NCBI RefSeq assembly: GCF_021272205.1
Contig: NZ_JAJSDX010000004.1
Coordinates: forward strand, 186,001-250,000
Origin: Pantoea sp. Mb-10
GTDB lineage: Bacteria > Pseudomonadota > Gammaproteobacteria > Enterobacterales > Enterobacteriaceae
Direction of reading: 5' to 3'
DNA: 64,000 nucleotides
Below, piece by piece: positions 1-8,454 of the stretch. The translations under genes were made by a program, and so were the position numbers. The number at the start of each line of letters is the position of its first letter. Within the stretch, counting starts at the first letter, position 1. The notes under the pieces were generated by a model. The model saw only the letters and a list, made by a program, of their open reading frames with translations. It was not told the origin of the DNA and did no database searches.

Positions 1-1
1 G

Positions 2-175
2 CAGTCCGATCCCAACAACCGCCGCCGTTACCTGTTCGATTACAAGAAAGCCAATGAAGACCTCAACACCATGCGTGCAGGCATCGACCGCTACACGCAG
101 CCTTCACGTGCGCAACCGCTGGATTATGGCAAGGTCAGCGGCGATTACACGCGAGGCCGTCCGCTATGGCGATGA
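2..175 (+). CDS. ICE protein, RAQPRD family (3' part)
   Basis: Only the last 57 codons are in the window, read from base 2 to the TGA at 173-175. The fragment contains a variant of the signature Arg-Ala-Gln-Pro-x-Asp (here RAQPLD), followed by a Gly-Asp-Tyr motif, both typical of the C-terminal end of the small secreted RAQPRD proteins that stand at the head of GI-type conjugation operons. The biochemical role is unknown. The next gene starts inside its end, at 166 or 172, consistent with translational coupling. Family assignment rests on the short motif and the position. Confidence 0.7.
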   Translation, partial: QSDPNNRRRYLFDYKKANEDLNTMRAGIDRYTQPSRAQPLDYGKVSGDYTRGRPLWR

Positions 176-408
176 CTGCCGCGCAGATCAACGCTTTTAA
201 AACGGCATCCGGCAACATCGATATTAGCGTTCTGTATCTGGTGTCCGTTGGGCTACTACTGTGCGTGCTGTTTCTCTGGGCAGCATGGGCGGCGGTGGAT
301 GTCTGGCATGGCTGGGCAAATACCAAAGTTCGGGATGCCGCGCTTGCCCGATTTGTTATCCGTTCTATGGCTTTACTGATCGTCTGCATCTGGATGTTCG
401 CCAGCTAA
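166..408 (+). CDS. Conjugation membrane protein, TIGR03758-like
   Basis: A small 80-residue protein with two predicted membrane segments (about residues 22-45 and 62-78). Size, topology and position between the RAQPRD gene and the TIGR03745-like gene match the PFL_4701-type proteins of GI-type transfer systems, which resemble pilin-like or inner-membrane components. An AGG at 154-156 is well spaced for ATG 166. ATG 172 would instead make an ATGA overlap with the previous stop, so both starts are possible. No specific biochemical function is known. Confidence 0.65.
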   Translation: MAMTAAQINAFKTASGNIDISVLYLVSVGLLLCVLFLWAAWAAVDVWHGWANTKVRDAALARFVIRSMALLIVCIWMFAS

Positions 409-454
409 CGTAGACATTTTCGAAGTGCCTTTACCCGTCAAAGAGGAATGTTCC

Positions 455-832
455 ATGAAATCAAAGTTAGTTCGCTTGTCTCATTTCAAAGACCGTCAGG
501 TCATGCGTCTGGGTTCCGGGTTGATTCTGGCCTGGTTGTCTTGCAAACCGGCGCTGGCCGATCTGCCTACCGTTGAAGCGCCAGAGTCCAGCGGCGGTAC
601 CGGATTGATGGGCCAGATCAAAGGTTACGCTCAAGACTTCATCGTGTTCGCGGGTCTGCTGGTTTGTGCAGTGGCATTTATCAACGTTGCAACCAGTGCG
701 GTGCATACGTTCGTTGAAGTGCGTAACGAGCGCGCCACCTGGACCAAGTTTGGCTCCATCGTAGCAACCGGCGTCGTGTTACTGGTCGCGACGATCTGGC
801 TGCTCGGTCAGTCTGCCGAAATCATTCTGTAA
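455..832 (+). CDS. Conjugation membrane protein, TIGR03745-like
   Basis: A 125-residue protein. The ATG at 455 follows a good ribosome-binding site (GAGGAA) and gives a signal-peptide-like N-terminus ending in Ala-Leu-Ala before Asp. The mature part has two hydrophobic segments (about residues 62-84 and 97-119). The size, the cleavable signal and the two transmembrane helices resemble VirB2-type pilins, and the PFL_4702 (TIGR03745) family occupies this position in GI-type ICEs. A pilin role is an inference. A start at 425 in the same frame lacks a ribosome-binding site and was not used. Confidence 0.7.
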   Translation: MKSKLVRLSHFKDRQVMRLGSGLILAWLSCKPALADLPTVEAPESSGGTGLMGQIKGYAQDFIVFAGLLVCAVAFINVATSAVHTFVEVRNERATWTKFGSIVATGVVLLVATIWLLGQSAEIIL

Positions 833-842
833 GGGGATACGC

Positions 843-1205
843 ATGCAGACCATCCGTTTCCTGCCCGATCGACTGAATGCCGAACCTGTCGTATTTCGTG
901 GTTTCACCACGCCGGAATTGGGGCTGGCGGCATTGATGGGATTAGCGGTTGGAGGTGTGGTGTGTCTGCCGTTTTTTCCACTGCTTGGCTGGGTCATCAT
1001 CCCTACGGGAATGCTGCTCATGCCGTTACTACTCATTGCGTTTGGCGGGCGCTGGATGGCCCGCCTTAAACGCGGCAAGCCAGAAAACTATATCTGGCAG
1101 CGGCTGGAGGAGAAGAAACGTCGCATGGGCTACGGCGATCGCTCTCTCATCATCAGCTCACACAGCTGGTCTCTGCGCCGTACACCGAAGGGAGCCGGAA
1201 AATGA
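843..1205 (+). CDS. Conjugation protein, TIGR03750-like
   Basis: A 120-residue protein with two closely spaced membrane segments (about residues 25-65) between a short N-terminal arm and a basic C-terminal tail. This resembles the VirB3/TraL-like inner-membrane proteins found before the VirB8-like gene in GI-type systems. It begins 10 bases after the previous stop and ends in a 4-base ATGA overlap with the next gene, so it is firmly part of the transfer operon. The assignment comes from size, topology and context, and the VirB3 analogy is an inference. Confidence 0.65.
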   Translation: MQTIRFLPDRLNAEPVVFRGFTTPELGLAALMGLAVGGVVCLPFFPLLGWVIIPTGMLLMPLLLIAFGGRWMARLKRGKPENYIWQRLEEKKRRMGYGDRSLIISSHSWSLRRTPKGAGK

Positions 1206-1861
1206 GCCAGTTCCGCAATGCTATTCAACGCAGCGATCAGCACATCAAATCGCTGCGCATCGCTTGTGCTTTCCTTGTTCTGTTGGTGCTGATCACCTCA
1301 ACTGGCTGGATGCTCGCCCCTCGCAGCATGACCATTCATAACCCGCCAGATTTGCGCACCGGCAGCACGCGCCCGTGGTGGGAAGTGCCGCCATCATCGG
1401 TTTACGCCTTTGCCTTCTATATATTTCAGCAGCTCAACTCCTGGCCAAAAAATGGTGAAACTGATTATCCCACCAAGATCCGCGCGTTATCTGCTTACCT
1501 GACCCCGGCCTGCAAAGACTTCCTGGAAAGAGATGCCACCGAGCGCACCAACCGCAACGAGCTGATTGACCGTGTGCGTGTGGTGTACGAAATCCCCGAG
1601 CGTGGTTACAGCAGTAAAAGTGTCTCGGTGCGAGACCGTGATAACTGGGTGGCGCGTCTGGATCTAGTCGCTGATGAGTATTTCCATACCGAGCCGGTTA
1701 AGCGCGCGATGGTGCGATATCCGATGAAAGTCACCCGCTGGAATGGCGATCCCGAAACCAATCAGTTTGGTCTGGCGCTGGATTGCTACGACGGCGTACC
1801 ACAAAGACTCGAAGCCGCACCACCGCAGCCGAAGCCTGAGCATAAGGGGATGTTTGAATGA
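1202..1861 (+). CDS. VirB8-like conjugation protein, TIGR03746-like
   Basis: A 219-residue protein with a short cytoplasmic N-terminus, one membrane anchor (about residues 19-38) and a periplasmic domain, the layout of VirB8/TraE core-complex proteins. It corresponds to the PFL_4703 (TIGR03746) family of GI-type ICEs. VirB8-like proteins link the inner-membrane part of the secretion channel to the VirB9/VirB10 outer core. ATGA overlaps join it to the genes on both sides, indicating translational coupling. Confidence 0.75.
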   Translation: MSQFRNAIQRSDQHIKSLRIACAFLVLLVLITSTGWMLAPRSMTIHNPPDLRTGSTRPWWEVPPSSVYAFAFYIFQQLNSWPKNGETDYPTKIRALSAYLTPACKDFLERDATERTNRNELIDRVRVVYEIPERGYSSKSVSVRDRDNWVARLDLVADEYFHTEPVKRAMVRYPMKVTRWNGDPETNQFGLALDCYDGVPQRLEAAPPQPKPEHKGMFE

Positions 1862-2721
1862 TGACGCTCACCAGATTGCATGTTGCCTGCAGGCTGATGT
1901 TGGCGGTGTTGCCAGTGGCAACACTTGTGCCGAATACGGTTCAGGCGGTTGAATTAATGAAGTGGGAGCGCATCCCGCTGCAGGTCACGTTAAAGGTTGG
2001 TCAGGAGCGCGTGGTGTTCGTCGATAAAAACGTGCGCGTCGGCATCGCACCTGCGCTAAAGAGCAAGCTGCGTGTGCAAAGCACAGGCGGCGCGGTTTAC
2101 CTGAAAGCGAACGAAGCGTTTTCCCAGACCCGCATCCAGCTGCAGGATGTCGAGAACGGCGAGATCATCATGCTCGATGTCACCGCAGGTGCGAAGGGTT
2201 CAGCCGAGCCGGTGAAGCTGGTTTATGAAGATGGCGACAGCGAAGCCGATACAAACCTTGGGCAAGCTGAAGCTGCCAAAGAAGAGAAGAAAGTCAGCTA
2301 CTCTGCGCCATTACCGGTCCTGCTAACACGTTACGCGTCGCAGCGATTGTATGCGCCGCTGCGCACGGTAGAGCCGGTTCCCGGTGTACGTTCGCTGCCG
2401 CTGCATTTACCCAGCCGCATTACTACGCTCTATCCCGCCGAACCATTAAAGATCCAGCCCATCGCGGCGTGGGCGGTACAAAATCAGAACGTGGTGGCAT
2501 TTCGCGTTCGCAACATGACCAGCCGCAAAATCATTCTCGATCCGCGCTCACTGCAGGGCAAGTTTGTCTCCGCTACTTTCCAGCATCGTTTCCTCGGTTT
2601 AGTCGGCACGCCTGAAGACACCACCATGCTCTATCTGGTAATGGATTCGCGCCCCGAAAACGCATTGATTCCTGAAGCGAAGGTAAGCCGCAAAGCGCGA
2701 GGTAAACAGCATGCAGATTAA
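1858..2721 (+). CDS. VirB9/TraK-like secretin component, TIGR03749-like
   Basis: A 287-residue exported protein. The first 28 or so residues look like a signal peptide, followed by a long beta-rich region as in TraK/VirB9-type channel proteins. It belongs by size and position to the PFL_4704 (TIGR03749) family. Together with the following VirB10-like protein and lipoprotein it should form the outer-membrane core of the mating channel. Its last 11 bases overlap the start of the next gene. Confidence 0.75.
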   Translation: MMTLTRLHVACRLMLAVLPVATLVPNTVQAVELMKWERIPLQVTLKVGQERVVFVDKNVRVGIAPALKSKLRVQSTGGAVYLKANEAFSQTRIQLQDVENGEIIMLDVTAGAKGSAEPVKLVYEDGDSEADTNLGQAEAAKEEKKVSYSAPLPVLLTRYASQRLYAPLRTVEPVPGVRSLPLHLPSRITTLYPAEPLKIQPIAAWAVQNQNVVAFRVRNMTSRKIILDPRSLQGKFVSATFQHRFLGLVGTPEDTTMLYLVMDSRPENALIPEAKVSRKARGKQHAD

Positions 2722-4198
2722 ATCGAACACGCTGGTCAAAGTGCTGGTGCCGGTCTTTCTTCTCGCGGGCGTTGCGGTGGGCATAAAAAGTTGCAGCATA
2801 AAAAGTGAGGCGGAGAAAACCAGCGCCACGCCAGAAAAGCCCAAAGCGCTGGCCGATCTGACGCCTGCCGAACTTAAGGCGCTGGGCGTCGAAGGTGATA
2901 CGCCAGAAGATACGCTACGCACGCTGGTCGGCACGCTCAAAACCATTCGCGGTAAGCAGGAAACGCTCGACCGCCAGAATCTCGACCTGGTTAAAGAGAA
3001 CGAGCGGCTGCGTACGCGTAATCAGAACGTTGCCGGACAGGTAAACGAAGCGGTATCGAACTATCAAAAAGTTGCCGAAGATCGCCGCCAGCAGCTGCAA
3101 CAGGAACAGCAATCGCTGACCAGTAAAGTACAGGAGCTGAGTAATCAGCTGGCCAAGCGCATGGCGTCCGAGAAGCAGGATCAGAGCAACAGCGATATTC
3201 CTCTGGGGCTCGGTCTGGATGATGTTGCCAGTGGCAACACTAATGATGGCGTGATGTGGGTTTCACCCAGCGATCAGCGCAGCGGCACGGAAGCGGGCAC
3301 AACATCCAGCGATGGCAAATCAGTAATCGGTGGATTCCCGACCTCGTTCCTCGGTGATAACGCGTTGAGTAAGAGCAAAAGCAACTACGAACAGAAGGTA
3401 AAAGGCTACTCCAACAGCCAGAAAGAGGAGGAAAGCACCGAACCGGTGTATACGCTGCCGGAAAACTCCACGTTAATTGGCAGCAAAGGCATGACCGCGC
3501 TGCTGGGACGCGTTCCAATCAATGGCACCGTCACCGATCCTTATCCATTCAAAGTACTGATTGGCCGCGACAACCTGACAGCCAACGGCATCGATTTACC
3601 CGATGTTGAAGGCGCGATTGTTTCCGGCACCGCATCCGGCGACTGGACGCTCTCCTGCGTGCGCGGACAGGTGAACTCTATCACCTTCGTCTTTAGCAAT
3701 GGCCGGGTGCGCACGCTGCCGCGCCCTGATAACAACGGCAAGAGCAACGGCCAGGATGGCGGCAAAAAGCAGGACGGCGGCATTGGCTGGATTTCGGATG
3801 AAGCCGGGATTCCCTGCATCAGCGGCACGCGCAAATCCAACGCATCAACTTACCTGCCGACCCTCTTCGCTCTTTCCGGCGCAGCCGCTGCGGGTGAAGC
3901 GCTCAACGAAAATCAGCGTACCGGGCAAACCAATGCTTATGGCGGCGTGACTTCCACGCTCACCGGCGATGCCGGTCAAGCTGCGATGGGCAAAGCGATT
4001 GCCGGTGGCGTTGGTGATGTTTCCGAATGGGTGAAACAGCGTTACGGGCAAACCTTCGATGCGGTTTATGTGCCACCAGGCGCGAATCTGGCTGTTCACA
4101 TCACGCAGCAGCTGGCGATCGATTACGAAGATAAAGGTCGCAAGGTGCGTTACAACTTCAGCGTACCGGGTAATGCCGCGCGCATCGGGCTGGACTAA
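2711..4198 (+). CDS. VirB10/TraB-like conjugation protein, TIGR03752-like
   Basis: A 495-residue protein with one N-terminal membrane anchor (about residues 8-25), a strongly predicted coiled coil rich in Gln, Glu and Lys (about residues 75-155), a low-complexity Ser/Asn/Gly/Asp linker and a C-terminal beta domain. This is the arrangement of VirB10/TraB proteins that span the periplasm and gate the channel. It matches the PFL_4705 (TIGR03752) family. The region around residues 345-365 is a Gly/Lys/Asp-rich insertion with no assigned role. Confidence 0.8.
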   Translation: MQIKSNTLVKVLVPVFLLAGVAVGIKSCSIKSEAEKTSATPEKPKALADLTPAELKALGVEGDTPEDTLRTLVGTLKTIRGKQETLDRQNLDLVKENERLRTRNQNVAGQVNEAVSNYQKVAEDRRQQLQQEQQSLTSKVQELSNQLAKRMASEKQDQSNSDIPLGLGLDDVASGNTNDGVMWVSPSDQRSGTEAGTTSSDGKSVIGGFPTSFLGDNALSKSKSNYEQKVKGYSNSQKEEESTEPVYTLPENSTLIGSKGMTALLGRVPINGTVTDPYPFKVLIGRDNLTANGIDLPDVEGAIVSGTASGDWTLSCVRGQVNSITFVFSNGRVRTLPRPDNNGKSNGQDGGKKQDGGIGWISDEAGIPCISGTRKSNASTYLPTLFALSGAAAAGEALNENQRTGQTNAYGGVTSTLTGDAGQAAMGKAIAGGVGDVSEWVKQRYGQTFDAVYVPPGANLAVHITQQLAIDYEDKGRKVRYNFSVPGNAARIGLD

Positions 4199-4209
4199 GG
4201 GGATAGCGA

Positions 4210-4623
4210 ATGAACAGAGCATTTATGCCGATCGCGCTCGCCGCGCTGGTTTCGGTCATTTCAGGCTGCAGTACCTCAAAAGAAGAGATGCTGCCTGCAG
4301 GCGACAGCAGCATGCTGGAGCTGTGGCAAGGCAAAGGTGCGAGCGGTTCAGCTCAGCGTGGCGCGCAGGGACGTGAAGCGCTGCGCCGTCCTCTGAGTGA
4401 AACAGAAGATCAGCGCGCCGACAAACTCGACCATTCTTACAGCCGCACGCAGGAAAGCGAGATCACACAGCAGTTCCCGCGCCTGCCTAACCCTGACATG
4501 GTGATGTATGTGTTTCCGCATCTTGCCGGTGGCAATTCGCCGGTTCCCGGTTACAGCACGGTATTCCCGTTTTACAGCCAGGTGCAATACGCCTTGCCGG
4601 GTGAGCGCACGGAGGATCTGTAA
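4210..4623 (+). CDS. Conjugation lipoprotein, TIGR03751-like (VirB7/TraV role)
   Basis: A 137-residue protein with a type II signal peptide: a hydrophobic stretch followed by the lipobox Ile-Ser-Gly-Cys, so Cys20 should be lipidated and the protein anchored in the outer membrane. Position between the VirB10-like and VirB4-like genes is that of the TIGR03751 lipoprotein of GI-type ICEs, the likely VirB7/TraV counterpart that stabilises the outer core. Its TAA stop shares one base with the ATG of the ATPase gene. Confidence 0.8.
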   Translation: MNRAFMPIALAALVSVISGCSTSKEEMLPAGDSSMLELWQGKGASGSAQRGAQGREALRRPLSETEDQRADKLDHSYSRTQESEITQQFPRLPNPDMVMYVFPHLAGGNSPVPGYSTVFPFYSQVQYALPGERTEDL

Positions 4624-7427
4624 TGATGTTTTCCCTGTTTAAAAAGCCTGCCTCAGTCACCGAGCAGATTTCTGCAAGCAGCCAGCCGCAGCCACTGCCG
4701 CGCCCCGGCAAAATGACGGTGCAGGATGAAGCGGCGCTGTATCACGCCAAACCTTCCATCATTGATTACCTGCCGTGGGCCGAATATCTGCCGGAAGATA
4801 AATGCCTGCTGCTTGATGACGGCATTTCGGTCGGCGCGGTTTATACCATCACGCCGATTTCGTCCGAGGGGCGCACCGCCGCGCGCCTGGAGGAAATTCG
4901 CGATCAGGTTGAAGATGCGCTGCAGGACAGTCTGGAAGAAGACGACATCTCGCCGTGGGTGGTGCAGTTCTTCTGCCAGGATGAAGACGATCCTGCCGCC
5001 TATCTGCACACGGTCAAAGAATATGTGAAACCCTGGGCGCGCGGCACAGATTTTACCAATGCCTGGCTGGGTGAAACCGAGCGCCATTTGCGGAACATTG
5101 CCATTCCAACAGGCTTGTTCCGCGACACGCTGGTCACTGGTCAGCCGTGGCGCGGGCAGCAGCGCCGCACGCGCATGGTGGTTTATCGCTGGGTGCCAGG
5201 CGCTGCCAAAGGTGTGAAAGACGTTCACGCGCTGCCGCCCGTTACGATGTTGAATCAGGTTTGTGACCGACTGGCGGCATCGCTCGGCGCGTCGGGCGTT
5301 GCCTGCCAGCGGCAAACCGGCGCGAAGATCCATGAATGGCTGTTGCGTCTGTTTAATCCCGATCCGCAGCATGGCTTGAGTAAAGAAGCGTTTTACGCCG
5401 CAGCGAAGCATCACGATGTAGAAGCTGGTGAGCTACCGATGACCAACGATTTTGCCGAAACGCTGTGGTACACGCCGCCGCGTTCCGACATGGAAAACGG
5501 TGTGTGGTGGTTCGACAATAAGCCTCATCGTGCAATTGCTATCGAGCGTCTGCGCCGTCCGCCCGAACCCGGCATGCTGACCGGCGAAGTGGCACGCGGC
5601 GAGCACATCAACGCGCTGATGGATTTGCTGCCCGAATGCACGGTAGTTTCACTAACCATCGTTTCCCAGCCGCAGGATGTGCTGGAAAACGACTTCATTA
5701 AGCTGGCCAAAAACGCCGTGGGTGAAAACACCGAATCCGGGCGCGTGCGCGAGGATGTGCGCGAAGTGAAAGAGTATCTTGGCCGCCGTCACAAGCTGTA
5801 TCGCGGGGCGCTTACTTTCATGCTGCGCGGCAACGATCTGGCCGACCTCAATCGACGCCAGCAAAACATGTCGGCGGTGCTGCTGACCGCTGGCCTGCAG
5901 CCGGTGCGCCCGGAATACAACGTCTCACCGCTGAATACCTGGCTGCGCGCGCTGCCGATGTGCTTCAACCCACAGAAAGATCGTCGTCACTGGTATACGC
6001 GCCTGACGTGGGTGCAGCATCTGGCGGGTTTATTACCGGTGACTGGCCGCGCGACCGGTAGCGGTCATCCCGGTTTCAGCTTCTTTAATCGCGGCGGCGA
6101 ACCGCTGACTTTCGACCCTATGAATAAGCAGGATCGCACGCAGAATGCACATATGCTGCTGTTCGGCCCAACCGGTGCGGGTAAGTCGGCCACGTTGTGC
6201 GCCGCACTCTCTCAGCTAATGGCCATTCACCGCCCGCGTCTGTTTATCGCTGAAGCCGGTAACTCATTTGGCCTGTATGCCGACTATTGCGAAAGCCTTG
6301 GCCTGACGGTGAATAAAATCAGCATTCGTCCCGGCTGCGGCGTCAGTCTGGCGCTGTTCGCCGACGCGCATCAGTTGCTCGACCTCAAACCGGAACAGCT
6401 GCAGCTCAACGAAGCCGACATCCCGGATGCCGATGAAGATGATGGCGATGAACAGCGCGACATCCTCGGTGAAATGGAGATCGCCGCGCGCATGATGATT
6501 ACCGGCGGCGAAAAGCGCGAAGAGGAACGGTTAACGCGCTCTGACCGTGGCCTGATCCGTGAAGCCATTATGATGGCGGCGCAGACCAGCTACAACGAGT
6601 CGCGCCAGATGATTGCTCAAGATCTGCAAACCGCGTTGTTTGCCATCGCGCGCGATAACAGTGTAGATAGCAGCGGCCAGCCTTTGCTGACCGAACGCCG
6701 CCGCGCGCGCGCCGATGAAATGGCCGGTGCGATGTCGATGTTCACCAGCGGCTTTGAAGGCGAGTTGTTCAACCGTCCCGGCACGCCGTGGCCGGAAGCC
6801 GATGTCACGCTTATCGATTTGGGTACGCTGGCGCGAGAGAACTACGGTGCGCAGATGGCGCTGGCGATGGTTTCACTGGTAAACACCATCAACAACATCG
6901 CCGAACGCGACCAGTATCTGGACCGCGAAATTGTCTTCACCATCGATGAAGCGCACATCACCACCACCAATCCGCTGCTGTCTCCGTATATGACCAAGGT
7001 GGTCAAAATGTGGCGTAAGCTCGGTGCCTGGCTGTGGATGGCGACGCAGAACCTGGCGGATTACCCGGACATCGCAGAGAAGATGCTCAATATGGCCGAA
7101 TGGTGGCTGTGCCTGACGATGCCGCCTGATGAAGTGGAGCAAATCGCGCGCTTTAAGAAGCTGAGCGATGAGCAAAAGTCCGTGCTTCTCTCCGCCAGTA
7201 AGCTGCCGCGTTGTTACACCGAAGGCGTGGTGTTGTCGAAGAAAACCGAAGCGCTGTTCCGGGCCGTGCCGCCCAGCCTCTACCTTGCTCTTGGCATGAC
7301 CGAAAAAGAGGAAAAAGCCGAGCGTCGTAAGTTGATGAAAGAGCATAGCTGTAGTGAGCTGGAAGCTGCAGTGATCGTTGCGCGCCAGCTCGATGCGGCG
7401 CGTGGCCTCAAGTCTGCCACCGCATAA
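4623..7427 (+). CDS. traC: Conjugative transfer ATPase TraC/VirB4, TIGR03744-like (PFL_4706 family)
   Basis: A 934-residue cytoplasmic ATPase that powers pilus assembly and substrate transfer. Walker A (GPTGAGKS) lies near residue 515. A hydrophobic strand ending in Asp-Glu-Ala-His (Walker B) lies near residue 773. The N-terminal half is the TraC/VirB4 membrane-interacting domain. An acidic Asp/Glu stretch near residue 600 is an insertion typical of this family. It is full length with both nucleotide-binding motifs intact, so the secretion motor is probably functional. A second ATG at 4626 is equally placed. Confidence 0.92.
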   Translation: MMFSLFKKPASVTEQISASSQPQPLPRPGKMTVQDEAALYHAKPSIIDYLPWAEYLPEDKCLLLDDGISVGAVYTITPISSEGRTAARLEEIRDQVEDALQDSLEEDDISPWVVQFFCQDEDDPAAYLHTVKEYVKPWARGTDFTNAWLGETERHLRNIAIPTGLFRDTLVTGQPWRGQQRRTRMVVYRWVPGAAKGVKDVHALPPVTMLNQVCDRLAASLGASGVACQRQTGAKIHEWLLRLFNPDPQHGLSKEAFYAAAKHHDVEAGELPMTNDFAETLWYTPPRSDMENGVWWFDNKPHRAIAIERLRRPPEPGMLTGEVARGEHINALMDLLPECTVVSLTIVSQPQDVLENDFIKLAKNAVGENTESGRVREDVREVKEYLGRRHKLYRGALTFMLRGNDLADLNRRQQNMSAVLLTAGLQPVRPEYNVSPLNTWLRALPMCFNPQKDRRHWYTRLTWVQHLAGLLPVTGRATGSGHPGFSFFNRGGEPLTFDPMNKQDRTQNAHMLLFGPTGAGKSATLCAALSQLMAIHRPRLFIAEAGNSFGLYADYCESLGLTVNKISIRPGCGVSLALFADAHQLLDLKPEQLQLNEADIPDADEDDGDEQRDILGEMEIAARMMITGGEKREEERLTRSDRGLIREAIMMAAQTSYNESRQMIAQDLQTALFAIARDNSVDSSGQPLLTERRRARADEMAGAMSMFTSGFEGELFNRPGTPWPEADVTLIDLGTLARENYGAQMALAMVSLVNTINNIAERDQYLDREIVFTIDEAHITTTNPLLSPYMTKVVKMWRKLGAWLWMATQNLADYPDIAEKMLNMAEWWLCLTMPPDEVEQIARFKKLSDEQKSVLLSASKLPRCYTEGVVLSKKTEALFRAVPPSLYLALGMTEKEEKAERRKLMKEHSCSELEAAVIVARQLDAARGLKSATA

Positions 7428-7439
7428 TCAGGGAGCCGT

Positions 7440-7844
7440 ATGTTAAAACTAAAATATCCCGTACCCCGCATCACCACGACGATTTCCCGCCAGGCTGCGC
7501 GCACGCTTTTTACTTTAATGCCGCAGGGTGAACCTGAAATCCTGAGCAGCGATCTGGGTTTACTTGACAGGCTTTGCGATGAAATCCGTACGCGCGTGAA
7601 TCCTCCCGTGCAGATCACCAGCCATCCGCAACGTGTTGGCAGTCATTCATGCCTCGCGCTTAACTTCAAAGGCAAGCTCTGCAGCTCGATTGATTTACTG
7701 ATTACAGTGAATAGTCACCTGAGTTGGCCAACTGAAGATGACTACCATCACCCGCGCTGGTACATGACCGTAGTGGATGCAGCTGACCTGCTTTATCTTC
7801 AGCTTTACCTGGCGCATAAACTTTCAGCAAAGCACACGAAATGA
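7440..7844 (+). CDS. Uncharacterised protein in the transfer operon
   Basis: A 134-residue soluble-looking protein without signal peptide or membrane segment. It starts 12 bases after the ATPase gene behind a GGGAG ribosome-binding site. The sequence has a basic N-terminus, a central hydrophobic strand pattern and a conserved-looking Tyr-His-His-Pro-Arg-Trp motif. I do not recognise the family. Equivalent positions in other GI-type ICEs often carry small accessory genes, so it may be cargo rather than a channel part. Confidence 0.6.
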   Translation: MLKLKYPVPRITTTISRQAARTLFTLMPQGEPEILSSDLGLLDRLCDEIRTRVNPPVQITSHPQRVGSHSCLALNFKGKLCSSIDLLITVNSHLSWPTEDDYHHPRWYMTVVDAADLLYLQLYLAHKLSAKHTK

Positions 7845-7904
7845 CGCCTGATTCAGAGATCTCTCGCTTGTGAAGCTGTACCAAAATTTGCATAGTCTGC
7901 ACCG

Positions 7905-7965
7905 TCCCCGACCCAAAGGTTACACCTACCTGGCGTAGTTGTTCTGCACCCCTTCGGGTCGGGGA
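7905..7965 (+). promoter_or_regulatory. Long-arm stem-loop in the leader before the TIGR03757-like gene
   Basis: A 15-base arm at 7905-7919 pairs with 7951-7965 at 14 of 15 positions around a 31-base loop. It sits in the only long gap (about 217 bases) of the transfer operon, 96 bases before the next start codon. No run of T follows, so it is not a classical terminator. It could stabilise an mRNA end after processing or act as a regulatory leader. Confidence 0.5.
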
Positions 7966-8061
7966 TATTTAATTCCCGCAAACCGACACAGAGTTGTTTG
8001 CTGTACTCGACTCGCATCCAGCGCACCGTTAGGGCTTCTCTCATTTTGTGGAGTAAGTCTG

Positions 8062-8454
8062 ATGAAGTCGCTGATCCCACTCTTTTTCCTTTGCTCAATA
8101 TCTCCCGGTTTTGCCGCCGTTACCGTTTTCACTACGGTTGGCCATCCGGCCATTAATGCTGACGCCGATACGCGCATGGTGTTTCTCGATGCACCTGACC
8201 AGCAGCAAAATGCGATGTTTGGCCAGCTCAGCAATAATCCTGAAGCCGCTGCGCAGGCTGCCAAAAGTGGCCTGCAGCAAATAAGCGCTGAACAGCAACA
8301 GCAGCTGGTTGAAGCATGGCGTGGCGTCATCGCAGCCTGGAAGCTGGGAATTGAAAAATATCCTGCAGTAGTCTTCGACGACGTGGATGTGGTGTACGGC
8401 ACGACCGATGTGGTTCTGGCAAAAAACATCCGGGCGCAAGGTGGTCATCAATGA
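8062..8454 (+). CDS. Periplasmic conjugation protein, TIGR03757/DUF1525-like
   Basis: A 130-residue exported protein with a signal peptide ending near Phe-Ala-Ala (about residue 19). It has no other membrane segment. The Val-Val-Phe-Asp-Asp-Val-Asp-Val-Val-Tyr-Gly motif near the C-terminus is characteristic of the PFL_4709 (DUF1525) proteins of GI-type ICEs, which are periplasmic and have no proven activity. The ATG at 8062 was chosen because it has a GGAG eight bases upstream and begins directly with the signal peptide. It overlaps the next gene by four bases. Confidence 0.75.
   Translation: MKSLIPLFFLCSISPGFAAVTVFTTVGHPAINADADTRMVFLDAPDQQQNAMFGQLSNNPEAAAQAAKSGLQQISAEQQQQLVEAWRGVIAAWKLGIEKYPAVVFDDVDVVYGTTDVVLAKNIRAQGGHQ

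Noticed and set aside
4653..5414. Long open frame of 253 codons on the minus strand inside the TraC ATPase gene
   Set aside because: It is the antisense shadow of a well-supported ATPase gene with both Walker motifs; no ribosome-binding site or family features were seen.
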